Below, one piece after another: positions 33,314 to 41,878 of a stretch of 59,199 bases of DNA; position 1 is the stretch's first letter; every line of letters starts with the position of its first letter. The notes below the pieces were generated by a model. It searched no databases. It saw only the letters and a program-made list of their open reading frames with translations, and was not told where the DNA came from. The position numbers and the translations under genes were made by a program. This DNA comes from Ruminococcus sp. Its GTDB lineage: Bacteria; Bacillota; Clostridia; Oscillospirales; Ruminococcaceae. The stretch is taken from positions 1 through 59,199 of the forward strand of contig JAFXXU010000047.1 in assembly GCA_017542125.1 (NCBI GenBank), given 5' to 3'.

Positions 33314-34567
33314 TCAAGCCGCTTCTTCTTCCGAGTCGCCGGAGCCTGTGATGGCCTCAACGACGCCGTCGAATGCGGGCTTGCGGGAGAGGTCGCGGTT
33401 GAACATCAGAGCGTTCTCGCCCTTTCTCCAGGACATATCATCGGTCAGACCCCAGATGGTAACGCTGGTGATCTTTATGCCGTCATCCTGGAGCTCCATA
33501 AGTCCTTCAAAGAAGCCCTTGTAAAGCTCCTTCTGCTTCTCTTCCCAGTTATCGGACTTATCCTTGCCGATATCCAGCTCGGTGATCTGGATCTCGATAT
33601 CGCCCAGCTCCTCAACGTATTCCCTTACGGCGCTCATAAAGGAGTTCGGGTGGAGGTAGAGGCCGATATGGCTCTGCATCCCGACGCCGTCCAGATTGCC
33701 TGCCTCGGCAATGGGCTTAAGGAAGCTGATTATATCCTTCTGCTTGCGGGCCTGATATGCATTGTAGTCGTTGTAGAACAGCTTTACGTCCTTGGCGGCG
33801 TACTTCCTCGCGTACTCGAAGGCCTTCTCAACGAAGTCCTCGCCCACTACCTCATACCACTTGCTCTCTTTTCTCATACCCTTGGAATCGGAGGCTGCCT
33901 CGTTGACAACATCCCAGGCATAGATGAGGCCGGGGTAATTCTCATTCGTCCACTCCAGGACATCCTTGATATAGTTTTCCATTCTTTTCAGCATGGTCTC
34001 ACGGTCAACGTTGCCCTGGTTCTTGTCGAAGTTCTTATAGAAGAACCACTCGGGGGTCTGGGAATGCCATACGAGGGTATGACCTCTTACCGCAAAGCCG
34101 TGAGCCTGGGCATATTCAAGGCAGGTCCTTATGCTGTCATAGGTCACGGGGACGTGTTCGTTGTACTTCCCCGGGTCGGACATAGCCGTCTGCTGATCCA
34201 GGACTCTCTCGGGCTTCATCTCATTCTCGGCAGTGTAGCTGTTGAACTGCTCAACTGCGAGCTGGGTGTACTCGGGGCTGTTCATCACCTTGGTGGAGAT
34301 AGCGCAGCCGATAAGGAACCTGTCCTTATAGAGCTCCTTCAGCGAGGGGTAATCCTTGGTCTCAACAAAGCTCTTGCTGCGGGTGTAGGAGCTGTCCTCG
34401 GCGGGAGCAGCCTCGGTCACAGCCTCGGAAGCCTCTGTCACGGCGGAGGTGCCGGTGCCGTCAGAGGGCTTGTTGGCATCTGCCGACGATGAGCTGTCGG
34501 AGGAGCCGCAGCCTGCCAGCATTATCGCCGCAGCAGAAAGCAGAGCAAGCAATCTGTACTTCATCAT
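33314..34567 (-). CDS. GH10 endo-1,4-beta-xylanase lipoprotein
   Basis: The enzyme cuts xylan backbones outside the cell. A signal peptide with lipobox MLAGC and a Ser/Thr/Ala linker (to ~residue 65) precede a GH10 barrel. Markers are HTLVWHSQTPEWF, WDVVNEA with the acid/base Glu, and ITELDI with the nucleophile Glu. There is no carbohydrate-binding module or dockerin, so it is membrane-bound, not cellulosomal. It follows the GH3 gene by 22 bases in one operon. GAGG upstream fits the ATG at 34567, although the ATGs at 34564 and 34573 are alternatives. Confidence 0.93.
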   Translation of the reverse strand: MMKYRLLALLSAAAIMLAGCGSSDSSSSADANKPSDGTGTSAVTEASEAVTEAAPAEDSSYTRSKSFVETKDYPSLKELYKDRFLIGCAISTKVMNSPEYTQLAVEQFNSYTAENEMKPERVLDQQTAMSDPGKYNEHVPVTYDSIRTCLEYAQAHGFAVRGHTLVWHSQTPEWFFYKNFDKNQGNVDRETMLKRMENYIKDVLEWTNENYPGLIYAWDVVNEAASDSKGMRKESKWYEVVGEDFVEKAFEYARKYAAKDVKLFYNDYNAYQARKQKDIISFLKPIAEAGNLDGVGMQSHIGLYLHPNSFMSAVREYVEELGDIEIQITELDIGKDKSDNWEEKQKELYKGFFEGLMELQDDGIKITSVTIWGLTDDMSWRKGENALMFNRDLSRKPAFDGVVEAITGSGDSEEEAA

Positions 34568-34589
34568 TTTCATTACCTCAGTTCTGTGA

Positions 34590-36665
34590 TTATTTGGTTA
34601 TCTCGCAGCTCACGCACTCGCTCCCGCTGAGAGTGCAGCTCAAGGCATCGGGACGGTGGGTGCCTGCGTAAAGTGTGAACCTGCTGCCGAATACAGCTCT
34701 CTTGCCGTTCTCATCCACGGAGGTGAAGGCCTTCTCGTCAACGGGGAGCTTGAAGGTCTTGCTTTCGCCGGTGCCTAAGATTATCCTCATGAACCCGCAG
34801 AGGCTCTCGTTGGGAACGGCGTTCTCGCTGTGATCCTTGATATAGAGCTCGATAACGTCCTCGGTGGCAGCGCCCTTGTTCTCGGCGGTGACGTATGCGA
34901 AGCCGTCCCTGTACTCGATATCGGTGCAGCGGATGCTGCCGTAGGTCAGGCCGTAGCCGAAGGGGTAGAGGATGTTCTCGGAGGCATATCTGTATGTTCT
35001 TCCCTTCATGGAGTAATCGGTGAACTCGGGGAGCTTGTCGGTATCCTCATAGAAGGTAACGGGGAGCTTGCCCGAGGGCGAAACGTCGCCGAAGAGGATC
35101 TCAGCCAGAGCCTTGCCGCCCTCTGCGCCGGGGTACCAGGCGTGGAGCAGAGCATCGGGGTCGGACTCGGTATTGATGGCGCTTCCGGCAGCCACCACGA
35201 TAACGGTGGGCTTGCCCATAGCCATTACTCTCTTTATCAGCTCGGCCTGGGGTGCGGGGAGCAGCAGCCCCTTCTTGTCGCCGGAGGAGAACTCATTGCC
35301 GGTATCGCCCTCTTCGCCCTCGATAGTGGCGTCGAGACCCACGCAGAGGATAACTGCATCTGCGGCATCGGCGGCTGCCTCAGCCTCGGCGTATCTGTCG
35401 CCTGCCTGAGCAAGGCCGGAGACTCTGTCCTTGTAGAGGTGGCAGCCCTCGGCGAAGACTACCCTGCCCTCAAATCTGTCCTGGATGCCGGTGAGGAAGG
35501 TGGTGTAGCGGTCGGAGAGGCCGTTGTAGTTGCCCTCGAGAGCCACGCGGCTGTCGGAGTTGGGGCCGATTACCGCAAGGGTCTTGATCTTCTCGGTATC
35601 AAGGGGCAGGATGCCGTTGTTTTTCAGCATTACGATGGCACGCCTTGCGCACTCCAGTGAAAAGGCCTTATGCTCCTTGCCCGCAACGGTGAGGTATGGG
35701 ATATCGTCGAACTCGGTGTGAGCGTCGAACATACCCAGCCTGATGCGTGTTCTCATCAGATGAACGCAGGCTACTCTTATATCCTCCTCGGTGATGAGAC
35801 CCTGCTCCAGAGCAGCAAGGAGGTTCACATAGGTGCAGCCGCAGTTCACATCGCAGCCGGCCTTGAGAGCCATAGCTGCCGACTCAACGGGACCCGCAGT
35901 TACCTTGTGGTTCTCGTGGAAGTCCCTGATAGCCCAGCAGTCGGAAACGAAATAGCCGTCGAAGCCCCACTCACGGAGCTTGTTCATCAGGAATTCGGAA
36001 GCGCAGGCGGGCTCGCCGTTAACACGGTTGTATGCGCCCATAACGCTCTCCACCTTAGCCTCCTTGACCAGAGCCTCGAATGCGGGGAGATAGGTCTCCT
36101 CCATATCCTTGGGGGAGGCAACGGCGTCAAAGGAATGCCTCAGCGCCTCGGGGCCGCTGTGAACGGCGAAATGCTTGGCGCAGGCAGCGGTCTGAAGCAC
36201 CTTGCCCTCGCCCTGGAGGCCCTTGACATAGGCCTTGCCGTTCTCGGCGGTCAGGTAGGGGTCCTCACCGTAGGTCTCGTGGCCTCTGCCCCAGCGGGGG
36301 TCACGGAAGATATTGATATTGGGAGCCCAGAGGGTGAGCCCCTTATATATGTCGCGGTCGCCGCGCTTTGAATACTCGTTGTACTTGGCTCTGGCCTCGA
36401 TGCCGGTGATCTCCGCCGCCTTGCGGGTGAGGTCGCGGTCAAACATTGCAGCCAGACCGATCGCCTGGGGGAACATAGTCGCCACGCCGGATCTTGCCAG
36501 GCCGTGAACGCCCTCGTTCCACCAGTTATAGGCGGGGATGCCCAGCCTTTCCACAGCGGGGGCATCATATCTCAGCTGCGATGCCATCTCCTCAACTGTC
36601 ATTTCGTCAACCAGAGCCTCGGCGCGCTCCTGAGCCGAGAGTGTCTCATCAAGATACTTCTTCAT
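34590..36665 (-). CDS. GH3 beta-xylosidase/beta-glucosidase
   Basis: The 691-residue protein has no signal peptide, so it works in the cytoplasm on imported oligosaccharides. The N-terminal barrel has YNWWNEGVHGLAR, PNINIFRDPRWGRGHETYGED and FVSDCWAI with the nucleophile Asp. The second domain has GPNSDSRVALEGNYNG, and a fibronectin III-like tail closes the protein. NWWNEGVHG and the xylanase partner favour beta-xylosidase, but arabinosidase or glucosidase activity is possible. GAAAGGA precedes ATG 36665. It is the first gene of the xylan operon. Confidence 0.92.
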   Translation of the reverse strand: MKKYLDETLSAQERAEALVDEMTVEEMASQLRYDAPAVERLGIPAYNWWNEGVHGLARSGVATMFPQAIGLAAMFDRDLTRKAAEITGIEARAKYNEYSKRGDRDIYKGLTLWAPNINIFRDPRWGRGHETYGEDPYLTAENGKAYVKGLQGEGKVLQTAACAKHFAVHSGPEALRHSFDAVASPKDMEETYLPAFEALVKEAKVESVMGAYNRVNGEPACASEFLMNKLREWGFDGYFVSDCWAIRDFHENHKVTAGPVESAAMALKAGCDVNCGCTYVNLLAALEQGLITEEDIRVACVHLMRTRIRLGMFDAHTEFDDIPYLTVAGKEHKAFSLECARRAIVMLKNNGILPLDTEKIKTLAVIGPNSDSRVALEGNYNGLSDRYTTFLTGIQDRFEGRVVFAEGCHLYKDRVSGLAQAGDRYAEAEAAADAADAVILCVGLDATIEGEEGDTGNEFSSGDKKGLLLPAPQAELIKRVMAMGKPTVIVVAAGSAINTESDPDALLHAWYPGAEGGKALAEILFGDVSPSGKLPVTFYEDTDKLPEFTDYSMKGRTYRYASENILYPFGYGLTYGSIRCTDIEYRDGFAYVTAENKGAATEDVIELYIKDHSENAVPNESLCGFMRIILGTGESKTFKLPVDEKAFTSVDENGKRAVFGSRFTLYAGTHRPDALSCTLSGSECVSCEITK

Positions 36666-36729
36666 ATACGACCGTCCTTTCGTTTCTGCCCGCAGCCGGG
36701 ATAGACTCCGAGCCTTTTAGGTTAATATA

Positions 36730-36791
36730 ATTATATAGTATCAGCCCTCTCCTTTTCTAGCCATTATTTGCGGATAACAGCGCATTATTTG
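36730..36791 (-). promoter_or_regulatory. Activator-type control region of the GH3-GH10 operon
   Basis: On the minus strand a TATAAT (36730-36735) has no good -35 (AGAAAA at 36753-36758). Immediately upstream are two direct repeats CAAATAATG (plus-strand CATTATTTG at 36762-36770 and 36783-36791), 21 bases apart, two helical turns. This is the layout of AraC-family activator sites. The distal copy extends to the 10-mer also found upstream of the solute-binding protein promoter (14494-14503). Confidence 0.55.
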
Positions 36792-37011
36792 TCCAGATAT
36801 ACGAGCTTTGAGAGGATATGTTAAGCAATATTATGAATAATGCAAAAAGCAGATCATAAAGTGTATCTCTCGCTGCTGTTATTATGTCCCAGTAGCCTGT
36901 CGCGACGGGGGAAAGTGCGGGATATGCAAAAGCCCCGCCGCAAGCATCCCTATCCCCTGCGGGAGCGGGAAATAGGAGCGCAGTAGCCCTGTTTTTTGTG
37001 ATAATTATCTA

Positions 37012-37040
37012 TTGACATTTATCATCCAATGTGCTATAAT
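37012..37040 (+). promoter_or_regulatory. Consensus promoter before the truncated LRR gene
   Basis: TTGACA (37012-37017) and TATAAT (37035-37040) have a 17-base spacer, a perfect match. It is followed about 35 bases later by coding sequence without a start codon. Confidence 0.8.
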
Positions 37041-37066
37041 ACCGCTTGTGTTCAAATGATATTTAG

Positions 37067-37435
37067 TCAAAACAAAAAACGACATGGGTAAAGGTAAAGA
37101 GCGGTGTCACCAGTATCGGCAACAGCGCCTTTGCCAACTGCAAGACCATCACAGACGTGACCCTGCCTGAGGGTCTCAAGAGCATTGAGAGCTATGCCTT
37201 CACCAGCTTCACCAGCCTTGCCGACATAACGATACCTGACGATGTTAACAGCATCGGCTACCACACTTTCAACAACTGCGAGAGCCTTACAAGCCTGACT
37301 GTTCCGAAGAGTGTCGTCAGCTTCTCGGATGAAGCCTTCTCAAACTGCGCAAATCTGACCTTCAAATGCTATGCCGATTCCGATGCCGAGAAATACGCCA
37401 AGGAAAACGGTCTCAAATACGAAACATTCAGCTGA
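37067..37435 (+). pseudogene. 5'-truncated BspA-type leucine-rich-repeat protein
   Basis: The open stretch runs from an in-frame TAG (37064) to a TGA at 37433 and encodes about 122 residues with the LRR_5 rhythm: VTSIGNSAFANCKTITDVTL, ITIPDDVNSIGYHTFNNCES and VPKSVVSFSDEAFSNCANLT. The end DSDAEKYAKENGLKYETF is the usual C-terminus of surface BspA-like proteins. No ATG, and no GTG with a ribosome site, starts it; the first GTG (37157) lacks one. The signal peptide and most repeats are missing, while promoter and terminator remain, so an internal deletion is likely. Confidence 0.82.
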
Positions 37436-37458
37436 TAAGCTCACTCACAGAAATATTC

Positions 37459-37497
37459 AAGGCACTTTTGTCAGGGACCTGACAGAAGTGCCTTTTT
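37459..37497 (+). terminator. Terminator of the truncated LRR gene
   Basis: AAGGCACTTTTGTCAG pairs with CTGACAGAAGTGCCTT, followed by TTT. Confidence 0.85.
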
Positions 37498-37511
37498 CGC
37501 GGATGACAGGA

Positions 37512-37544
37512 ATAAAAAAGCGGAAGTCCGCTCGGGACTTCCGC
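37512..37544 (-). terminator. Terminator of the FakA-like operon
   Basis: GCGGAAGTCC pairs with GGACTTCCGC, followed on the minus strand by TTTTTTATT. Confidence 0.85.
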
Positions 37545-37557
37545 GGGTATGTATCGC

Positions 37558-39189
37558 TTATTCTACTGCGATGATGTAGTAGTAAACGGGCTGACCGCCG
37601 TTTATGAGGTTTATATCCAGGTTCGGGAACTTGTTCGAGAGCTGGGTGTTGAGAGCCTCGGCAGCCTCATCGGAAACATCCGAGCCGTAGAGGACGGTGA
37701 TGAAGGAACTGTCGCCCTTGACCAGCTTCTTGGTCAGCTTGTAGGCGCCCTTTGCCACGTCCTTCTCGACGAAGCTCAGCTTGCCGTTATCGAGGCAGAG
37801 GATCTCGCCCTGCTTGATGGTGTGGCCCTCGTAGTCGGAGTCACGGGCTGCAAAGGTCACCATACCGGTGGATACCCTTTCAAAGGCCTTGGTCATGGCG
37901 ATGCGGTTCTGATTGAAGTCGGCATCCGGGTCAAAGGCCAGCATAGCGCTCATTCCCTGGGGAACTGTCCTTGTCTGGAGAACGCAGACCTTTCTGTCAG
38001 CCAGCTTCACAGCCTGCTCGGCAGCCATGATGATATTCTTGTTGTTGGGCAGGACAAAAACCGTCTCCGCAGGGGTGGACATTATCGCCGCCAGTATATC
38101 CTGGGTGGATGGGTTCATGGTCTGGCCGCCCTTGACGATGCAGTCAACGCCGATGTCCTTGAACATTGCCTCGATGCCGGCGCCTGCGGCTACCGCTACA
38201 AAGCCGTATTTCTTCTCGGGCTTTGCGGGGGTGAGCTTGGTCTCGGCTTCCTTTTTCTTAGCCTTATGCTGCATCTTCATATTTTCGATCTTCGGCAGAT
38301 TGATGGTGCCGAACTCGAGAGCCTTCTGTATGGCAAGACCGGGGTCGTTGGTATGAACGTGGAACTTGATGATATCGTCATCATCCACCACAACGACACA
38401 GTCGCCTATGGTCTCAAGATATGCACGGAGCTTTGAAGCGTCCTCGGCATCTGCCTTCTTGGTGACGATCATCTCGGTGCAGTAGGTGAAGTGTATCTCC
38501 TGATCGTACTTGCCCACAACGTCCGAGAAGGTCTCGATAGTCACCTTCTTGGTCTCCTGAGCAGCGGGAGCAACGATAGCGCCGCCCTTGAACACATCCC
38601 TCATAGCCTCGAAGATTATGAGCAGACCCATACCGCCTGCATCCACGACGCCCGCCTTTGCCAGAGCGGGGAGCAGAGTGGGGGTCTTATCAAGGGTGAT
38701 CTTGGCCTGACGACAGACCTCCTCCCAGATAACGATGGGGTCGTTGGTGGAGAGGCTGACCTCCCTGGCCTTCTCGGCGGACTCCCTTGCCACGGTGAGG
38801 ATAGTCCCCTCCGTAGGCTTCATTACGGACTTATAAGCGCCCTCGACACCGGTCTCCAGAGCAGCCACCATATTCTCGTTGGTAAGCTCGGCCTGACCCT
38901 TCAGAGCCTTTGAGAAGCCCCTGAATATCAGCGAAAGGATAACTCCCGAGTTGCCCCTTGCGCCCCTCAGCAGAGCCGAGGCTGCGGTCTTGGCCACAAC
39001 GCCGGCCTCAACATCGTCGGGGAGGTTCTTGAGCTCCGCCACGCTGTTGCCGATGGTCATTGACATATTGGTTCCCGTATCACCGTCGGGGACGGGGAAC
39101 ACATTGAGCTCATCTACCGATTTCTTTTTGTTTGAAATGCTGTTCGCGCCGCTGATGAAAGCATCGCGGAGCACACTGCCTTTTATCAC
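37558..39189 (-). CDS. DAK2-domain fatty acid kinase-like protein (FakA/YloV)
   Basis: The 543-residue protein has an N-terminal DhaL/DAK2 domain with the metal-ATP motif PVPDGDTGTNMSMT, RGARGNSGVILS and KAGVVDAGGMGL, then a middle and C-terminal domain as in FakA. FakA phosphorylates fatty acids bound to a DegV-family FakB protein; no FakB gene is nearby. The start is placed at GTG 39189 (GGAAGGA upstream); an in-frame ATG at 39207 has no ribosome site. The Asp23-like gene precedes it by 42 bases, the conserved yloU-yloV pair of Firmicutes. Confidence 0.88.
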   Translation of the reverse strand: MIKGSVLRDAFISGANSISNKKKSVDELNVFPVPDGDTGTNMSMTIGNSVAELKNLPDDVEAGVVAKTAASALLRGARGNSGVILSLIFRGFSKALKGQAELTNENMVAALETGVEGAYKSVMKPTEGTILTVARESAEKAREVSLSTNDPIVIWEEVCRQAKITLDKTPTLLPALAKAGVVDAGGMGLLIIFEAMRDVFKGGAIVAPAAQETKKVTIETFSDVVGKYDQEIHFTYCTEMIVTKKADAEDASKLRAYLETIGDCVVVVDDDDIIKFHVHTNDPGLAIQKALEFGTINLPKIENMKMQHKAKKKEAETKLTPAKPEKKYGFVAVAAGAGIEAMFKDIGVDCIVKGGQTMNPSTQDILAAIMSTPAETVFVLPNNKNIIMAAEQAVKLADRKVCVLQTRTVPQGMSAMLAFDPDADFNQNRIAMTKAFERVSTGMVTFAARDSDYEGHTIKQGEILCLDNGKLSFVEKDVAKGAYKLTKKLVKGDSSFITVLYGSDVSDEAAEALNTQLSNKFPNLDINLINGGQPVYYYIIAVE

Positions 39190-39231
39190 TTGGATCCTTC
39201 CTCTCATACTATCCTGTCAATTACTTCCCTG

Positions 39232-39579
39232 TCAATCAACAAGAGCGTCAACGAAAACATTGACCGACTCCAGCTCTATACCTGCTCTCTCGGTGAGCAC
39301 ATAGCTTACCTTATGGGCAATGCTTTCCGAGATAGCTCCGACATTAACGCCGTAGGTAACGGTGATATGCAGGTCGATAGTGAGCTTGTTGCCCGACTGC
39401 CTGATTATCACTCCGCTGTTTTCCGAGCGGCGCTTGAAGAAGCTGTTCACGCTCTGGACAGCGCCGTAGGAATTCATCCCCGAAACGCCGAAGCAGCTCT
39501 GCGCCGTCAGAGAGACCAACGTCCGCAGATATCTTGTGGAGACCCCTATCGTGCCGATATGGTTGTTTACCTTTATCAC
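39232..39579 (-). CDS. Asp23/Gls24 family protein (YloU-like)
   Basis: The small alkaline-shock-type domain is seen in GTIGVSTRYLRTLVSLTAQS, LTIDLHITVTYGVNVGAISE and GIELESVNVFVDALV. The start is GTG 39579 with GGGAG upstream, giving 115 residues; the ATG at 39612 lies at the expected transcript start and has no ribosome site. It leads the operon with the FakA-like gene. The molecular role is unsettled; it is linked to cell envelope homeostasis in relatives. Confidence 0.88.
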   Translation of the reverse strand: MIKVNNHIGTIGVSTRYLRTLVSLTAQSCFGVSGMNSYGAVQSVNSFFKRRSENSGVIIRQSGNKLTIDLHITVTYGVNVGAISESIAHKVSYVLTERAGIELESVNVFVDALVD

Positions 39580-39623
39580 TAAAAAGCCACTCCCTTCATA
39601 ATGAGCTGCCATAATTACACTTT

Positions 39624-39652
39624 ATTATAACACATTTATCCGGCTTTTGCAA
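39624..39652 (-). promoter_or_regulatory. Promoter of the Asp23-FakA operon
   Basis: On the minus strand TTGCAA (39647-39652) and TATAAT (39624-39629) are 17 bases apart. Confidence 0.78.
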
Positions 39653-39744
39653 GCCCTTTTTCACATTTCCTGCTTATTATGAGAAGGGGGCGGCCTTATT
39701 CTGCTGTTTTGACGATAATCGCTGCAACTTTTTTTGAAATACTA

Positions 39745-39773
39745 TTGCATTTACCCGTAAGATGTGCTAAAAT
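39745..39773 (+). promoter_or_regulatory. Promoter of the 494-residue membrane protein gene
   Basis: TTGCAT (39745-39750) and TAAAAT (39768-39773) have a 17-base spacer, in the same GTGCTAAAATAAATA context as the ung promoter. Confidence 0.68.
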
Positions 39774-39816
39774 AAATACATAATTTTATATTTTCTGTTA
39801 TTGGTGGGAGAAGAAT

Positions 39817-41301
39817 ATGAATAATCAACTTTACAAGCCCTCTAACAAGGCGCCGGTCATCGGGCTGGTAGTGCTTTTCCTGGCACTTTCGGCTGTCGCT
39901 ATCGGCATCTTCTGGATCTATGAGATCATCGAAGGCTGGATGCCCCTCATCTACCTGAACATACTTATGGCGGTAGGTGCAGGCGTTGCCGTCGGAGCAA
40001 TCGGCGGCAAGCTGGTCAAGTCCTTCAAGCTCCGCGCTCCCGTGGTGGTGCTGATAGTCACCTGCGCGGCGATGCTCTTCGCTTCCTATGCGAGAGCGGC
40101 GATCTACGTTTCCCGTGACTGGGAGAAGAACTACTATTCCTATCTGAAGGATTACAACATGGGCGAGATGCTTGCCAATGTTCCCGATTCGGAGATAGAT
40201 GCCTGGAACGGTGAGGACGAGCAATCTCAGCTGCTCTATTCCATGATCACTTCGATAAGCGCCGATTCTGATGACGATGAAGAGGTACAGATGGTCAAGA
40301 ACCTCTTCGGTAACTCCGTGGATGATTTCAAGGCGAACATCAAGCGCATCAAGAACGAGAAGATGACCTTCTACGAGGTATACTTCGATATCTGCAAGGC
40401 CGAGAAACGCACAGCATTCTATCTCGTTATGCACCCCGGCAAGCTGTTTGAGGACCTCAAGAACATCAACGAGGTAGGCCGCTGGTCCATAAAGAGCCAC
40501 CGTTACGGCCTCTCAGATACCAACAACGAATCCGTAAAGGGCTTTTTCCTCTGGTTCGTATGGCTGGGCGAGCTGCTGATACTCATCTCCATCCCCATCT
40601 GGTGGACATTCGATAAGTCGAGATACCCCTTTATCGAGTCGGAGGACGAATGGGCAGCCGAGGAAAAGCCCATGCCCGATTTCAAGTTCGACGGCCCCGA
40701 TTCCGGCAGAGGTGCGGGGGAACAGGCCTTTGTCAAGGCGGAGACCCTCAAGGATCCCAATTACCTCTTTACCCTCCCTGCAATACCTATCATCGCGCCC
40801 ATGCCCGATGAGTATTATAAGGTCACCTACTGCCGCAGCAGGTACTTCGACGAGAACTACATCACCGTTGCTTACTCCAAGCTGGTAAACGCCAGAAAGA
40901 ACCAGCGCAGGCAGCAGGTGCTCGTTAAGAATATGAGAGTTGATGCTGACTTCATCGCCACCCTCTACGGCACCTTCGAGTGTACTGTTCCCGCCCTCTG
41001 CAAGGGCACGAACAGAGCCAAGGAGGTCAACGCCGCCAATGAGGAGCGCAAGCAGGCATCCGAGAGCGGCAGGCCCCTGTCGCCCACGCCTCCCAAGGCT
41101 ACCGGTGCCGAGGCTATCTTCGATGAGCCCCTGAACTTCTTAAGACCCAAGCCCAAGACGGCAGAGCGCGGTGACGATTTCATCGCCAAGCAGATGGCTG
41201 AGGAACAGAAACAGGCTTCAACGCCCCGTCCCACCTCCGGTGATATGGACTCTCTCGACACCTCAAATCTCGATCTGAGCCACTTTGATTTCAAATCATA
41301 A
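39817..41301 (+). CDS. Hypothetical four-helix membrane protein with cytoplasmic tail
   Basis: Three N-terminal helices (IGLVVLFLALSAVAIGIFW, ILMAVGAGVAVGAIG, VVVLIVTCAAMLFASYA) are followed by a ~150-residue acidic domain, a fourth helix (GELLILISIPIWWTF), and a ~220-residue polar tail rich in Pro, Lys and Glu. No family was recognised. GGTGGGAG lies upstream of ATG 39817. It has its own promoter and terminator. Confidence 0.78.
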   Translation: MNNQLYKPSNKAPVIGLVVLFLALSAVAIGIFWIYEIIEGWMPLIYLNILMAVGAGVAVGAIGGKLVKSFKLRAPVVVLIVTCAAMLFASYARAAIYVSRDWEKNYYSYLKDYNMGEMLANVPDSEIDAWNGEDEQSQLLYSMITSISADSDDDEEVQMVKNLFGNSVDDFKANIKRIKNEKMTFYEVYFDICKAEKRTAFYLVMHPGKLFEDLKNINEVGRWSIKSHRYGLSDTNNESVKGFFLWFVWLGELLILISIPIWWTFDKSRYPFIESEDEWAAEEKPMPDFKFDGPDSGRGAGEQAFVKAETLKDPNYLFTLPAIPIIAPMPDEYYKVTYCRSRYFDENYITVAYSKLVNARKNQRRQQVLVKNMRVDADFIATLYGTFECTVPALCKGTNRAKEVNAANEERKQASESGRPLSPTPPKATGAEAIFDEPLNFLRPKPKTAERGDDFIAKQMAEEQKQASTPRPTSGDMDSLDTSNLDLSHFDFKS

Positions 41302-41309
41302 GTCAGTTA

Positions 41310-41341
41310 TAAGGCGCTTCCGATAAGGAAGCGCCTTTTCT
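41310..41341 (+). terminator. Terminator of the membrane protein gene
   Basis: AAGGCGCTTCC (41311-41321) pairs with GGAAGCGCCTT (41327-41337), followed by TTCTTTC. Confidence 0.85.
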
Positions 41342-41342
41342 T

Positions 41343-41816
41343 TCAGCTTATTTCAGCGGTCATCCCGCCGTTGAAGGAAACCTCCGAGGGCTTGCCGCCG
41401 GAGCTTGTAACGGTGAAGCCCACACCTCTGACCGTTCCCGTCCTTACGGTCTTTTCTCCGTTGACAGAGGTCTTGACCCCCTTGCCCTCGATGCACATAT
41501 CAAGCGCCGAAGACAGAAGGTCGAGGGGGGCGTACCGTGGCAGCTCACTGCGCTCGTAGACGGTGCTGTGCTCCCCTATTGAGACGACACACTTGCCCTC
41601 CGAGAGCAGAGTTATTTCCAAACCCTTGACGCTCTCCGGCTCGGTGAGGGTGTAGTTCCAGCCGGAGCCCTCCACCCTTTCGGCCTCGGCGGCAAAGCCC
41701 TCGGAAAGGGTAAGGGAGGCCTTGAAGCTCTTTTCAAGGGCATCAGGCTCCCCGCTCTGCCCCGAGCAGCCTGAGAGAAGAATTACAGCGGCGAGTGCAG
41801 TGATCTTTTTCAGCAT
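41343..41816 (-). CDS. Small lipoprotein of unknown function
   Basis: The signal peptide LKKITALAAVILLSGC ends in a lipobox; ~135 mostly beta-rich residues follow (SVKGLEITLLSEGKCVVSIG, VRGVGFTVTSSGGKPSEVSF). It resembles small outer-surface proteins seen near nnrD in Clostridia but I cannot name a family. GGAGGTCG precedes ATG 41816; 157 residues. A hairpin between it and nnrDE may reduce its expression. Confidence 0.75.
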   Translation of the reverse strand: MLKKITALAAVILLSGCSGQSGEPDALEKSFKASLTLSEGFAAEAERVEGSGWNYTLTEPESVKGLEITLLSEGKCVVSIGEHSTVYERSELPRYAPLDLLSSALDMCIEGKGVKTSVNGEKTVRTGTVRGVGFTVTSSGGKPSEVSFNGGMTAEIS

Positions 41817-41831
41817 AATACGACCTCCGAT

Positions 41832-41868
41832 AAAAAAGCGGCTCCTCCCCATAGGGAAAAGCCGCTTT
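41832..41868 (-). terminator. Hairpin between nnrDE and the lipoprotein gene
   Basis: On the minus strand AAAGCGGC / GCCGCTTT is followed by TTTATC. It can terminate or attenuate the operon before its last gene. Confidence 0.65.
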
Positions 41869-41878
41869 GATGTTATGA

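Larger units (their letters stand above)
36666..37066. other. Intergenic region between GH3 and the truncated LRR gene
   Basis: The left part holds the GH3 control region. The middle (about 36890-36990) is a GC-rich block bracketed by direct repeats CAGTAGCC at 36890-36897 and 36981-36988, with internal inverted repeats such as GCGGGATATGC and GCATCCC. It may be a small inserted element or a folded RNA. The right part holds the promoter of the leucine-rich-repeat remnant. No open frame with a ribosome site was found. Confidence 0.5.

Noticed and set aside
37157-37435. Complete short LRR protein starting at GTG 37157
   Set aside because: No ribosome site lies before this GTG, and in-frame repeat sequence continues upstream of it, so it is a truncated gene.
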